From Acidobacteriaceae bacterium (lineage in GTDB: Bacteria; Acidobacteriota; Terriglobia; Bryobacterales; Bryobacteraceae): a stretch of DNA of 64,000 nt. The stretch covers positions 248,001 through 312,000 of the forward strand of contig JAFAYI010000036.1 of NCBI GenBank assembly GCA_019240475.1, given 5' to 3'. The notes beneath the pieces are model-generated. The model did not search any database. It was not told the origin of the DNA and worked only from the letters and a program-made list of their open reading frames with translations. This document shows, piece after piece, positions 44,205 to 56,145 of this stretch. Numbering within the stretch: position 1 is the stretch's first letter; each line of letters begins with the position of its first letter. The translations under genes and the position numbers were made by a program.

Positions 44205-46187
44205 GTGGCAGACCGCGTCGCACCCTTTGGCTTGAGAGTGGGTCAGGATATCTGCCGGGATTTCGAGCGTTCTTCACGGCTGGAATGGCTGGACACAAAT
44301 CACACAGGCGGCTTTGCGATGGGTACTGTCGCTGGCGTCAATACGCGCCGTTATCACGCATTGCTGATCGCATCTCTTCAGCCGCCCTCCGAGCGCAATT
44401 CTATTTTGCCGCGGGTGGAAGAGCGCTTAGAAGCGGACGGACAAGTCTTCGAATTGGCGACAGCGCAATACCCGGGCGCCGTTCATCCTCGCGGCTTTGA
44501 ACTACTCGAGGAGTTTGCCATCGACCCGCTGCCAAACTGGCGCTATCGAATCGGCGAAGGATCTCTTGCGAAGACACTTTGCATGGTTGAAGGCCGGCAG
44601 AGTGTGCTGCTGCGGTACACGCTTTCGAAGGTAACGGGACGCCTGGTAATTCGCCCGCTGCTCTCCTTTCGCGATTATCACGGCCTCACTCATGAAAACC
44701 CGGACCTGCAAGGCGAGGCGGCTTGCGAAACCGGGAAGGTTTCGTTCGCTCCGTATCCGGATCTTCCGCCGCTCACGATTTTCCATTCCGGAGTGTTCCA
44801 GCCGGCGCCGCTTTGGTTCCTGAATCAGGAATATCTGCGTGAATACGAACGTGGTCTCGATTTTCGCGAAGATCTATTTTCCCCCGGCTTGCTGACATTC
44901 GAAGTAGACCCTGGCCGTCCCGCCTGGTTCGTCGCCACGATCGAGCCTGCCTGGTTGCATGCTTCGCTCGACGATGCCTCCATCGAGCGGCTTGTTGAAA
45001 GTGAATCGAGACGGCGAACTTTCGCAGGCTTTAGTGATATCGAGCGCATCTCCCAACGAGCGCTCGATCAATTCCGAGTGACTCGCTTCGACCAGCAGCC
45101 TACGCTGATAGCCGGTTATCCATGGTTCACCGATTGGAGCCGCGATATGCTCATCAGTCTTCCCGCCTTCGCGGCAGCGGGATTCGGCTACCGTGATACA
45201 AAACAGATCCTCGAGATGTTATTGGCCCGGCGCTGGCAAGGCCTATTGCCAAACCGGTTCTTGGACGCTCATTCGGCGCCTGAATACAACAGTGTGGACG
45301 CTGCGCTTTGGATGTTCATCGCGGCGCGCGATCTGGTGGCGCACGTGAACGACAAAGATTTCTTGCGGAAGACTCTCTACCCGGCCGCGCTGGATATTCT
45401 AGAGTGGCATCGACGCGGCACACGCCATGGCATTCAAGTCGATCCTCGGGACGAGTTGCTCTCCGCCGGTTTCCCTGACACGCAACTCACATGGATGGAC
45501 GCCAGAGTTAACGGAATTCCTATCACGCCCCGCAACGGCAAGCCCGTCGAAATAAACGCTCTTTGGTACAACGCTCTTCGAATCACCGCTGAATGGGCAG
45601 AGATGCTTGGCTCAACCGAAGACCGAAGGACATACGACGATCGGGCGGAGAAGCTGCTTGCGTCGTTTTGCGCGAAGTTTTGGAACACCAATCGCGATTG
45701 TCTTTACGACGTGATCGACGGTCCCCTCCGCGATTCGCGTATTCGGCCCAACCAACTGCTTGCCGTCTCGTTGCCTTTTGCTTTGTTGGACCGGCCGCAC
45801 GCACAACAGGTCGTCAGCATCGTAGAGCGCCTTCTGCTCACTTCAAAAGGTTTGCGGACGCTTGAGGCAGGGGATCTCGACTATCGGGCTCGGTTCGAGG
45901 GTTCGCCCGCTCAGCGCGATGGCGCGTATCATCAGGGAACCGTGTGGCCGTGGCTGATCGGTCCTTTTATCGCCGCTTATCTATACGCCTTCGGCGAGAC
46001 GAACGATTCGCGAACGTATTGCCGCCGGATCATCGAAACTCTGAGCGCTGAATTCACGGCGGATTGTATCGGCTCTCTGGCAGAGGTCTACGACGCGGCG
46101 CCGCCGCAGAGAGCAGCGGGCTGCCCCGCTCAACTGTGGAGCGTGGCGCAGTTTATGGTTGCCTGGAAACGCGTTGAAGGTGCGTAG
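44205..46187 (+). CDS. Glycogen debranching enzyme (amylo-alpha-1,6-glucosidase)
   Basis: A 660-residue cytoplasmic enzyme of the archaeal/bacterial GDE type that removes alpha-1,6 branches of glycogen. The N-terminal beta domain is seen in LEWLDTNHTGGFAMGTVAGVN and NTRRYHALLIA, and the C-terminal (alpha/alpha)6 catalytic domain in IAGYPWFTDWSRDMLISLPAF, ALWMFIAARDLV, WMDARVNG, VEINALWYNALRI, RPNQLLAVSLPF and YHQGTVWPWLIGPF. Start is GTG at 44205. It is divergent from folP with 15 bp between starts, so the promoter must lie inside folP. No other glycogen gene is adjacent. Confidence 0.9.
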   Translation: MADRVAPFGLRVGQDICRDFERSSRLEWLDTNHTGGFAMGTVAGVNTRRYHALLIASLQPPSERNSILPRVEERLEADGQVFELATAQYPGAVHPRGFELLEEFAIDPLPNWRYRIGEGSLAKTLCMVEGRQSVLLRYTLSKVTGRLVIRPLLSFRDYHGLTHENPDLQGEAACETGKVSFAPYPDLPPLTIFHSGVFQPAPLWFLNQEYLREYERGLDFREDLFSPGLLTFEVDPGRPAWFVATIEPAWLHASLDDASIERLVESESRRRTFAGFSDIERISQRALDQFRVTRFDQQPTLIAGYPWFTDWSRDMLISLPAFAAAGFGYRDTKQILEMLLARRWQGLLPNRFLDAHSAPEYNSVDAALWMFIAARDLVAHVNDKDFLRKTLYPAALDILEWHRRGTRHGIQVDPRDELLSAGFPDTQLTWMDARVNGIPITPRNGKPVEINALWYNALRITAEWAEMLGSTEDRRTYDDRAEKLLASFCAKFWNTNRDCLYDVIDGPLRDSRIRPNQLLAVSLPFALLDRPHAQQVVSIVERLLLTSKGLRTLEAGDLDYRARFEGSPAQRDGAYHQGTVWPWLIGPFIAAYLYAFGETNDSRTYCRRIIETLSAEFTADCIGSLAEVYDAAPPQRAAGCPAQLWSVAQFMVAWKRVEGA

Positions 46188-46979
46188 ACCGCAACCGATT
46201 ACTCCGGCGCTTCTCTTTCTACGCGATATTTCGACATCGCCTCGCGCGCCAACGGCAAATGCCGGTCGATTATCCCGGCAATCTCGGGGTTTGTCAAACG
46301 GAGTTTCTCTAAATGCGCTTCGGCCAACGCGGGAGCGCAATCGTTCAGCGGGCCGCCCCAATTCATGCGCGCTCCTTTTAAAAATCCTCGAAACATCTCC
46401 CGGATCATTTCTTCTGAGATAGCCGTCAGGTTATGACTGGCCAGCCCAGTCTCGCGCAGAGCTTGTTGCGAGGCGATCAGCAGCGGCATGGGCAGCGCCG
46501 TCGCAAGCAATTCCGCGGCAAAACATAAATGTTTTGTGCCTGGCCGGATCTCCAGCGCCCGCGCTTGGTTGCGTTCGATAAATGCCCGCAAAAGGCGGAT
46601 TGCGGTTTGCTGGCCCTCCATCAGAAACCACTTGCGCTCCTCTGTCGGAACGCTGATGACGGTCGCGACATTCGCTCCGGCCGCCCGCAACGGCGCCAAG
46701 GCGTCCGTAGTCAGCCAGCTCTCGCATAGCACAAAAGAGTAACTGGACAGGACAAGTCCTGCGCTACACAATTCGCTGATGATGCGTGGAACCGCCGCGT
46801 CCGGGATGCGCAACAAAATCACTCGCGCGGCTTGCAGTTCCTCATAATCGGTGATCGGGTAGCCGGCGCGCAGATAATTCGATAGCTTACGAGCGGCGCC
46901 GAAAGAGGATGATTTCACCGGCCCGACATAATCGTCCAGGCGCGGCAATCGAAGAATCTCCGAGTGCCTGGATTCCCCT

Positions 46980-48998
<2,019 letters not shown>

Positions 48999-49074
48999 AT
49001 TAGTATAAAAAGCTCCGGCGCCAAACGGGGAGAGCTGCACGCAAAGAGCGGAGCGAGCGGGCTGCCCCGGCTTT

Positions 49075-50031
49075 TCACTGAAGGAAAGGAATGGAATCGA
49101 TCCGTTCGCGCTCGGCGTTGAATTCGCAGCCGAGTAGCGCGATGCAAGCAATCAGATATAGCCAGATCAGCAACACAATCACCGTCCCGATGCTGCCGTA
49201 AAAAATATTGTAGTTCGCCAGATGGCCCACGTACCAGGCGAAGCCGCCCGTCGCAACCAGCCATAGCACCGTCGATAGCAAGGCGCCCGGCCATACTCTC
49301 AGAAATCGTGAATCGGGAAGATTCCGCAGTTGCTTCTGCTCGGGCCGGTGATTGGCCCCGAAATAATAAAGCAGCCCGGTCACAAACGTTGTCGTGGAAA
49401 ATGCGAGCACATACCGCGCAATGCGCCATGCTATCTCGACGGGCGCCGTGATGTCGGATACTCCGATCCAATGGATGAAAGCGGCCTCGCCGCGATTCCC
49501 AAAGATGATCAGCAGGGATGCGCCCACCCACGGCAGGGCCGCGATGAGAACCAGGAAAACCGCCATGCCTCTCTGCTTCAGAAAGGGACGGCTGGAAGGT
49601 ATTCGATAAGCTGCTTCAAAACCTTCCATGAGGCTGATCATGGCGCCCGAACCGGCCCACAAGGAAAGAACGATAGACACAACGGGTAATGAGATCGGTC
49701 GCGCTCCCCGGTCCCGAAGCCGGGACAGAACGATGTCTTCGGTCCCAGGCGGCACGATTTCGCGAACGAACCCCGCCATGACATGCACGACGGATTGCGC
49801 GTTTACCTGAACCAGGATCGCCGTCAACGTAGTCAGGACAGGGAAGAGCGAAAGCAGAAACGAATAGGCCGCGCCTTTGGCGATTCCGAAGCAGTTGTCT
49901 TCGTACGCAGCGACGAAGGCTCGCCGCAGCAGCCAGAACGTTCGTGCTGCCAGACCCGCCTGAATAATGACAAACTGCGGGGGCGTTCCGGCGTGCGCAA
50001 TTTCCGAAGACGTTTGAACGCTGTCCTGCAT
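49075..50031 (-). CDS. YihY/BrkB-family inner-membrane protein
   Basis: A 318-residue polytopic protein. After a soluble N-terminus of about 30 residues there are around six hydrophobic segments, for example in [21 protein letters not shown], the region after [39 protein letters not shown], and [40 protein letters not shown] and the C-terminal LLIWLYL are family hallmarks. Such proteins were once called ribonuclease BN. Their function is unsettled. The gene is transcribed towards uvrB with a 76-bp gap. Confidence 0.9.
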   Translation of the reverse strand: MQDSVQTSSEIAHAGTPPQFVIIQAGLAARTFWLLRRAFVAAYEDNCFGIAKGAAYSFLLSLFPVLTTLTAILVQVNAQSVVHVMAGFVREIVPPGTEDIVLSRLRDRGARPISLPVVSIVLSLWAGSGAMISLMEGFEAAYRIPSSRPFLKQRGMAVFLVLIAALPWVGASLLIIFGNRGEAAFIHWIGVSDITAPVEIAWRIARYVLAFSTTTFVTGLLYYFGANHRPEQKQLRNLPDSRFLRVWPGALLSTVLWLVATGGFAWYVGHLANYNIFYGSIGTVIVLLIWLYLIACIALLGCEFNAERERIDSIPFLQ

Positions 50032-50165
50032 GAGCGTTTCTGGCTAATCATAGCCAACCTTCTTATACGGCGCATCGCTTCCCCGGTATGTAACCTCCTC
50101 TTTCTGGTATTCTGTGGCTTCCGCGCCAGCCGCGCTCGCCTTCGTAGACTGACGCAACCACGCTT

Positions 50166-51170
50166 ATGCACCTGTTTGAGTTCACCCGGCGTCTGATCGA
50201 TATCGAATCGATCACCCCGAACGAGCGCGCCGTCGGGGCATTCCTCTGGCAAGAGTTGACCCAACTGGCTCGCCGCTTCGAGGGCCATGCTGAACGTATG
50301 CCCGTCGAAGAGGGTCGCGACAACATCTTTGTTCGTTTTGGCGATCCCATCGTGGTGCTGTCCACTCATATGGACACAGTGCCGCCCTTTATTCCTTCGC
50401 GCGAAGACGCGGATCAGATCTGGGGCCGTGGAGCTTGCGACACCAAAGGCATCATCGCTTCTATGATCACCGCGGCCGAGGAAATGCTTGGCAAGGGCCG
50501 GCGCAACTTCGGACTCCTGTTTGTGGTCGGAGAGGAACGCAACAGCGCGGGCGCCCTCGTTGCGGCGGGTAGCCCTCGCGGCAGCAAGTTTCTCATCAAC
50601 GGAGAGCCCACGGAAAACAGGCTCGCCCTCGGATCCAAAGGCGCATTGCGCTTTGAGATCGTCGCGCAGGGGCGCATGGCGCATTCAGCGTATCCCGAGT
50701 TGGGCGACTCCGCCATCGATAAGCTCTTGAATGCGCTGGAACGAATTCGCCGTATCCCCTTGCCTGTCGACGCGACACTCGGCGCAAGCACGCTGAACAT
50801 CGGCGTCATCGGAGGCGGCGTTGCGCCCAACGTAATTGCAGGCGAAGCTCGCGCGGAAATCTTCATTCGCGTTGTTGGCGATGTGACGGCGACCAGAAAG
50901 CAAGTGCAAGCCGCGGCTGCTCCGGACGCCGATGCCCGCGAGGTTCTGTTTATCCCGGCGGTGCGCTTGGGCGCTTTGGACGGCTTTCCCACCACGGTCG
51001 TCGCCTTTACAACGGATATCCCGTCCTTCGGGGGCGCCTGGGGGCAGCCGTTCCTTATCGGACCAGGAACCATTCATGTGGCCCACACCAGCGAAGAACG
51101 CATCGCAAAATCGGAATTGATAGAAGCGGTCGCGCTGTACAAACGTATCGTCGAAACGCTTTCGAAATAA
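50166..51170 (+). CDS. dapE: M20 metallopeptidase, probable succinyl-diaminopimelate desuccinylase
   Basis: A 334-residue dinuclear zinc M20 hydrolase. Metal ligands and catalytic residues are in STHMDTVPPF (His, catalytic Asp), GRGACDTKG (bridging Asp), VVGEERNS (catalytic and metal Glu) and HVAHTSEERI (last His). A lid dimerisation domain lies between about residues 160 and 265. Its place at the head of a run with asd, lysC, dapB, dapA and dapD argues for removal of succinate from N-succinyl-LL-diaminopimelate. By sequence alone a LysK/ArgE-like role on other N-acyl amino acids is possible. It is 10 bp from asd. Confidence 0.8.
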   Translation: MHLFEFTRRLIDIESITPNERAVGAFLWQELTQLARRFEGHAERMPVEEGRDNIFVRFGDPIVVLSTHMDTVPPFIPSREDADQIWGRGACDTKGIIASMITAAEEMLGKGRRNFGLLFVVGEERNSAGALVAAGSPRGSKFLINGEPTENRLALGSKGALRFEIVAQGRMAHSAYPELGDSAIDKLLNALERIRRIPLPVDATLGASTLNIGVIGGGVAPNVIAGEARAEIFIRVVGDVTATRKQVQAAAAPDADAREVLFIPAVRLGALDGFPTTVVAFTTDIPSFGGAWGQPFLIGPGTIHVAHTSEERIAKSELIEAVALYKRIVETLSK

Positions 51171-51180
51171 ATCGCAAGGC

Positions 51181-52254
51181 ATGGCAACAACAACGCTTCA
51201 CCAGACCATCAAGCCAATTGAGGTTGGCATTCTTGGCGGAACCGGGATGGTGGGTCAGCATTTCATCCGGTTCCTCGATGGTCATCCCTGGTTCAGGCTC
51301 ACCTGGCTTGGCGCCAGCGATCGTTCCGCCGGCAAGAAATTGAGAGATGCCGTCCCATGGCGTCTCGATGGCGAGATGCCCGCCTCGGCAGCCCGCATCA
51401 CGGTCTCCGAATCGAGACCAGCCGGCGCGCCGCGCCTCGTATTCTCCGCCATGGACGCTTCTGTTGCCACAGCGATCGAACGCTCGTTCGCCGAAGCAGG
51501 GCATATCGTAGTCTCCAACTCGCGCAATCACCGGATGGAACCGGACGTGCCGCTGATCGTGCCCGAAATCAACCCCGGCCATCTCTCCTTGATTCATTCG
51601 CAGCGAGAAACTCGCGGCTGGAGCGGGATGATCGTGACTAATCCGAACTGCTCTACCGTTGTGCTCGCCATGGCCCTGGCGCCGCTCATGCAGTTTGGAA
51701 TAGTGCGCGTCATCGCCGCTACCCTCCAGGCTGTTTCCGGCGCCGGTTATCCCGGCGTCGCATCCATGGACATTCTGGCCAACGTTGTGCCTTTCATCAG
51801 CGGTGAAGAAGAAAAGATGCAACAGGAAACACAGAAGATCCTCGGCGCCGTCTTGAACGGGGAGGCGTCTCCACTCCCCGCTCGTGTCAGTGCTCACTGC
51901 CATCGTGTCGCGGTTGCCGACGGACACACCGTTTCTGCCTCTGTGGAACTCTCGTCCAAGCCATCGCACGAAGAGGTGCGCCGTGCGTTGGCCGCCTACC
52001 AAGGAGTTCCGCAACAGCGCAACTTGCCCAGTGCGCCGCCGCAGCCCGTTGTCTGCATGTCCGAACCGGACCGGCCTCAGCCTCGCCGCGACGCTTCGCG
52101 CGGGAACGGTATGAGCGTATTCGTCGGACGCCTTCGCGAATGCCCCGTGCTCGATTGGAAGTTTGTCGCCTGCGGCCACAACACGATTCGCGGCGCTGCC
52201 GGCGCCGCCGTGCTGAATGCCGAGTTGATGCTGTCCGAAGGCTTTCTCGACTAG
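51181..52254 (+). CDS. asd: Aspartate-semialdehyde dehydrogenase, archaeal/fungal-type
   Basis: Reduces aspartyl phosphate to aspartate semialdehyde, the branch point of lysine, methionine and threonine. The 357-residue protein begins with the NADP loop VGILGGTGMVGQHFIRFL and has the catalytic Cys in TNPNCSTVVLA and GYPGVASMDILANVVPFI. The KPIEV-type start and the HPWF segment match the group found in archaea and fungi more than the E. coli type. The catalytic His is probably in SAHCHRV. It sits second in the lysine operon, 12 bp before lysC. Confidence 0.94.
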   Translation: MATTTLHQTIKPIEVGILGGTGMVGQHFIRFLDGHPWFRLTWLGASDRSAGKKLRDAVPWRLDGEMPASAARITVSESRPAGAPRLVFSAMDASVATAIERSFAEAGHIVVSNSRNHRMEPDVPLIVPEINPGHLSLIHSQRETRGWSGMIVTNPNCSTVVLAMALAPLMQFGIVRVIAATLQAVSGAGYPGVASMDILANVVPFISGEEEKMQQETQKILGAVLNGEASPLPARVSAHCHRVAVADGHTVSASVELSSKPSHEEVRRALAAYQGVPQQRNLPSAPPQPVVCMSEPDRPQPRRDASRGNGMSVFVGRLRECPVLDWKFVACGHNTIRGAAGAAVLNAELMLSEGFLD

Positions 52255-52266
52255 GGTTTCGTTCAG

Positions 52267-53634
52267 ATGATAGTGATGAAGTTCGGAGGAACTTCGGTCG
52301 AATCGCAGGAAGCCATCGCGAGGGTCACCGCTATAGTTCAGGCTCGTGAACATTACCGCCCCGTGGTTGTGGTCTCGGCCATGGGGAAGACCACAAATAA
52401 GCTTCTAGAGGCGGCGCGGGAGGCGGCCACGGGCCACCGGGATGGGGCTCTTGCGCTGGTGGATGAAATGCGCGGCCATCACTTGACCCATGGCCTTTCG
52501 CTCGCTGGCGCCTTCGCCGCCGAGTTGGATCGCTATATTCGCGCCCATTTTGAGTGGCTGGATGAATTGATTAAAGGCCTGTCCGTTGTTGGCGAGCTTT
52601 CGCCCCGTTCTATGGATGCGGTCGCGAGTGTGGGTGAGCGCTTGTCCAGTCTGATCCTCAGCTTCGCCTTTCGCGCCGCCGGAATGCGCGCCCAACACGT
52701 AGATTCGCGCCGCGTCCTTTTTACGGACGACGCCTTCACGCAAGCTCAGCCTCTGTTTGAAGAAACCTATATGCAGTTGCGCGATACCGTACGCCCCGCG
52801 GCGCAGCAGTCCGTCGTCGTAATGGGCGGCTTCATCGGCGCCACTCTCGGAGGCCAGACCACCACTCTCGGCCGTGGCGGCTCTGATTTCTCGGCGGCGA
52901 TCATTGGCGCGGGCATTGACGCCGATGAGATCCAGATTTGGACCGACGTGGACGGCATGTTAACCGCCGATCCTCGCATCATCCCCGGCGGTCATCGCGT
53001 TAAGAGCATTTCTTTTGAGGAGGCTGCCGAAATGGCCTATTTCGGCGCCAAGGTGCTTCATCCTGCCACGCTTCTCCCCGCCATCGAGCGCAACATCCCT
53101 GTGTTGATACTGAATTCCAGGCGCCCCGACGTTGAAGGCACCCGCATCACCTTCCACGCTCTTCCATGCAGGAACCCCGTCAAGTCCATCTCCTGCAAGC
53201 GCAACATCACCATCCTGAACATCGGCTCCACGCGAATGCTATTGGCCCACGGGTTCATGCGCCGTATTTTTGAAATCTTTGATCGTTATCGGACTAGCAT
53301 CGATATGGTTTCTACTTCGGAAGTCAGCGTGTCTCTCACGCTCGACAATCGCGAAAACGTCGATCTTATCTGCCGCGAGCTGCGCGAGTTTTCACAAGTT
53401 AGCATGGAGGACGGGCACGCTATCGTTTGCCTGGTAGGAGAAAAGATTCGTCATACCCCGGGAATCGCGGGCCGTGCATTCCAGGTACTGGAGAAGAAAA
53501 ACATCCGCATGATTTCGCAAGGCGCGTCGTTGTTAAACCTTGGCTTTGTAGTCGCGGAAGCCGATCTAAGAGAGACCGTCGCTGCCTTGCATGCTGAATT
53601 CTTTTCCGATCTCGATCCCGCTGTTTTCGATTGA
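52267..53634 (+). CDS. lysC: Aspartate kinase, monofunctional
   Basis: Phosphorylates aspartate, the first step of the aspartate pathway. The 455-residue protein has the kinase domain (MKFGGTSVESQEAIARV, VVVVSAMGKTTN, LGRGGSDFSAAIIG, WTDVDGMLTADPRI) and two C-terminal ACT domains (NITILNIGSTRMLLAHGF and HAIVCLVGEKIRHTPG). The length and ACT layout match the lysine-sensitive class III enzymes, so feedback by lysine is likely. It is third in the operon, 12 bp after asd and 3 bp before dapB. Confidence 0.95.
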   Translation: MIVMKFGGTSVESQEAIARVTAIVQAREHYRPVVVVSAMGKTTNKLLEAAREAATGHRDGALALVDEMRGHHLTHGLSLAGAFAAELDRYIRAHFEWLDELIKGLSVVGELSPRSMDAVASVGERLSSLILSFAFRAAGMRAQHVDSRRVLFTDDAFTQAQPLFEETYMQLRDTVRPAAQQSVVVMGGFIGATLGGQTTTLGRGGSDFSAAIIGAGIDADEIQIWTDVDGMLTADPRIIPGGHRVKSISFEEAAEMAYFGAKVLHPATLLPAIERNIPVLILNSRRPDVEGTRITFHALPCRNPVKSISCKRNITILNIGSTRMLLAHGFMRRIFEIFDRYRTSIDMVSTSEVSVSLTLDNRENVDLICRELREFSQVSMEDGHAIVCLVGEKIRHTPGIAGRAFQVLEKKNIRMISQGASLLNLGFVVAEADLRETVAALHAEFFSDLDPAVFD

Positions 53635-53637
53635 GCA

Positions 53638-54351
53638 ATGCAGGCCGCCAAGCAACTCGCTATTATCGGTCGCGGCAAGATGGGCCGCCTTGTGGAGCAG
53701 CTCGCTCCGCAGCATGGATTCCAAGTGGCGCTTCTTCTGAGCGCTCGTGATAATGCTGACGGCTCTAGCATCACCGAACGCAATTTCGCGGGAATCGATG
53801 TTGCAATCGAATTCACCACGCCGGAAGCAGCTCCGCGGAATTTGAAGCAACTCGCCCGCGCTCGTGTTCCCGCCGTAACCGGCACCACAGGCTGGCTCGG
53901 CAGCCTCCCGGAGGTGACCCAAGCGGTCTCGGAGACTGGCTCCGGGCTGGTATGGAGCCCAAACTTCTCCGTCGGAGTCGCAGTTTTCCGCAGGTTAACC
54001 GGCCTCGCAGCGGAACTGTTGCGCAACGCCGATCAATACGGCGCCTGGGCCTGGGAGATCCATCACGATTCAAAAAAGGATGCGCCCTCCGGTACTCTTT
54101 TACGCCTGGTCCAAGATATGAAAGAGCGCGGATATAGCCGCCAAATAGATATAGCTTCGAATCGCGCGGGCAGACATCCCGGCACTCATGAAATTGGCTT
54201 TGACTCCGCCACTGATACCATTACCTTGCGGCATGTCGCGCGCAACCGCGAAGGCTTTGCCCATGGCGCGTTGCAGGCTGCGAGATGGATTCAAGGCCGG
54301 TCCGGCGTCCACACGTTTGAAGAGGTTTTGTTTGGAGACGCGGGCTCCTAG
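53638..54351 (+). CDS. dapB: 4-hydroxy-tetrahydrodipicolinate reductase
   Basis: Reduces the DapA product to tetrahydrodipicolinate with NAD(P)H. The 237-residue protein starts with the nucleotide loop AIIGRGKMGRLVEQL, has the substrate strand VTGTTGWLG, and the catalytic segment EIHHDSKKDAPSGT. It is slightly shorter than the 265-275 usual in enterobacteria, because the N-terminal part between the loop and VAIEFTTPE is compact. It begins 3 bp after lysC and is followed by dapA after 27 bp. Confidence 0.94.
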   Translation: MQAAKQLAIIGRGKMGRLVEQLAPQHGFQVALLLSARDNADGSSITERNFAGIDVAIEFTTPEAAPRNLKQLARARVPAVTGTTGWLGSLPEVTQAVSETGSGLVWSPNFSVGVAVFRRLTGLAAELLRNADQYGAWAWEIHHDSKKDAPSGTLLRLVQDMKERGYSRQIDIASNRAGRHPGTHEIGFDSATDTITLRHVARNREGFAHGALQAARWIQGRSGVHTFEEVLFGDAGS

Positions 54352-54378
54352 CCCGGATTTGTCTCCGTAGGAGGACCC

Positions 54379-55269
54379 ATGTTCACCGGTTGTGGCACCG
54401 CAATGGTGACACCGTTTAGTCCGGATGGATCGCTGGACGAACAAACTCTCCGCCGCCTCATTGGCCGCCAAATCGACGCCGGAGTTGATTTCTTATGTCC
54501 TTGCGGCACGACCGGCGAGAGCCCCACGCTGACCCATAAAGAGCACCTGCGAGTCGTCGAAATTACCGTCGAGGAAGCGCAACACCGCGTTCCGGTCCTC
54601 GCCGGAGCAGGCGGCTACGACACCGCAAAAGTTATTTCGCTCGTCCGCGAGTTGAAACACATCGGTGTGGACGGAATACTTTCCGTTACGCCTTACTACA
54701 ATAAACCGACCCAAGAGGGACTCTTCCAGCACTACCGTGCAATCGCCGAATCGACGCCGCTCCCTATCATCGTCTATAGTGTCCAGCCGCGAACTGCGGT
54801 GAATGTCGAACCGGCGACGCTCGTCCGGCTAGCGCAGATCGGCAATATCGTGGGTGTGAAAGAAGCTTCCGGAAACATTTCCCAAATGGCGTCCATTCTG
54901 GCGCGCGTCCCGGAATCTTTCGTGGTTCTCTCGGGTGACGATGCAATCGCCCTGCCTTTGATCGCGCTGGGGGGCCGTGGTGTCGTCTCCGTAGTCTCAA
55001 ACCAGATCCCCGATCAATTCACAGCTCTCACGCATGCCGCCATAAGCGGGGATTTCGCGCGGGCCCGCGAACTCCAGCGCACCTATCAAGCTCTCATGGA
55101 GGTCAATTTCATCGAGACGAGTCCCGGCCCGGTCAAATTCGGCATGGCTCGTATGGGCCTGCTCCAGCCCGTTTGGCGGTTGCCTATGGTGGAACCGCAA
55201 ATCGCATCCCAGCAGAAAATTGAAGCCGTTCTCGAACCACTCGGACTTCTCGCCGGAGTTCGCGTTTGA
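54379..55269 (+). CDS. dapA: 4-hydroxy-tetrahydrodipicolinate synthase
   Basis: Condenses pyruvate with aspartate semialdehyde, the first step unique to lysine and diaminopimelate. The 296-residue TIM-barrel protein has MVTPFSPDGSLDE, PCGTTGESPTLTHKE, VTPYYNKPTQEGLF, and the Schiff-base Lys in GVKEASGNI, followed by SGDDAIALPL. A strong ribosome site (GTAGGAGGACCC) precedes the ATG. Its stop overlaps the TTG start of dapD by one reading-frame shift (55266-55269), so the two are coupled. Confidence 0.96.
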   Translation: MFTGCGTAMVTPFSPDGSLDEQTLRRLIGRQIDAGVDFLCPCGTTGESPTLTHKEHLRVVEITVEEAQHRVPVLAGAGGYDTAKVISLVRELKHIGVDGILSVTPYYNKPTQEGLFQHYRAIAESTPLPIIVYSVQPRTAVNVEPATLVRLAQIGNIVGVKEASGNISQMASILARVPESFVVLSGDDAIALPLIALGGRGVVSVVSNQIPDQFTALTHAAISGDFARARELQRTYQALMEVNFIETSPGPVKFGMARMGLLQPVWRLPMVEPQIASQQKIEAVLEPLGLLAGVRV

Positions 55270-56114
55270 CCTCCGTTCTACAGCAGGCTATCGAAGATCT
55301 CTACGAGCAAAAGCCAGCCAATTATTCTCCCGAGCACCGGGCGCTCTTCCTCGAATTCCGCAACCTGCTGAACCGCGGCGCCATTCGCGCGGCCGAGCCC
55401 GATCCTTCTCAACCCACCGGCTGGCGCGTCAATGCCTGGGTGAAGCAAGGCATTCTGCTCGGCTTTCGCATGGGCGCGGTCGTCGCCGTGGACGCGTCCT
55501 CGCCGCAGTCTCAATTCTTCGATAAATCCACTTACCCGCTCAAAACCATCGCCCTCGATGACGGCGTCCGCGTCGTGCCCGGCGGTTCCAGCATTCGCGA
55601 CGGCTGCTTCATCGGCCGTGGCGTCACTTGCATGCCACCCATGTACATCAACGTCGGAGCATATGTGGAGGGCGGCGCCATGGTCGATTCTCATGCTCTC
55701 ATCGGAAGCTGCGCCCAGATCGGCTCCAACTGCCACATCTCTGCCGGCTCCCAAATCGGCGGTGTACTCGAGCCAATCGGCGCTCTCCCGGTCATCGTTG
55801 AAGACGACGTGCTGATTGGCGGAAACTGCGGCGTGTATGAAGGCACTCTCATCAAACGTCGCGCTGTTCTCGGAAGTGGAACCATCTTGAATCGGTCTAC
55901 GCCGCTTTATGATCTGGTGCGCGGCGTCGTCCACCGCCCCAACGGAGATGAGCCGCTGGTTGTGCCGGAGGAAGCCGTTGTGGTCTCGGGTTCGCGCGCA
56001 ATTACATCAGGTCCTGGCAAAGACTGGGGCATCTCGATCTATGCGCCGATCATCGTCAAGTACCGCGACGCCGGAACCGACGCCAAGATACGACTCGAAG
56101 ATCTTCTCCGTTGA
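55266..56114 (+). CDS. dapD: Tetrahydrodipicolinate N-succinyltransferase
   Basis: Transfers succinate from succinyl-CoA to tetrahydrodipicolinate, placing this organism on the succinylase branch of DAP synthesis. The 282-residue protein has the N-terminal helical domain and a left-handed beta-helix built from hexapeptide repeats (VVPGGSSIRDGCFIGRGVTC, VEGGAMVDSHALIGSCAQIG, GVLEPIGALPVIVEDDVLIGG). PTGWRVNAWVKQGILLGF and the C-terminal SGPGKDWGISIYAPIIVKYRD region are typical. Start is TTG inside the dapA stop. The transaminase step (dapC) is not in the operon. Confidence 0.95.
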   Translation: MTSVLQQAIEDLYEQKPANYSPEHRALFLEFRNLLNRGAIRAAEPDPSQPTGWRVNAWVKQGILLGFRMGAVVAVDASSPQSQFFDKSTYPLKTIALDDGVRVVPGGSSIRDGCFIGRGVTCMPPMYINVGAYVEGGAMVDSHALIGSCAQIGSNCHISAGSQIGGVLEPIGALPVIVEDDVLIGGNCGVYEGTLIKRRAVLGSGTILNRSTPLYDLVRGVVHRPNGDEPLVVPEEAVVVSGSRAITSGPGKDWGISIYAPIIVKYRDAGTDAKIRLEDLLR

Positions 56115-56145
56115 TCGTCTTCGACCATCGTTCCTTCAATGCGAA

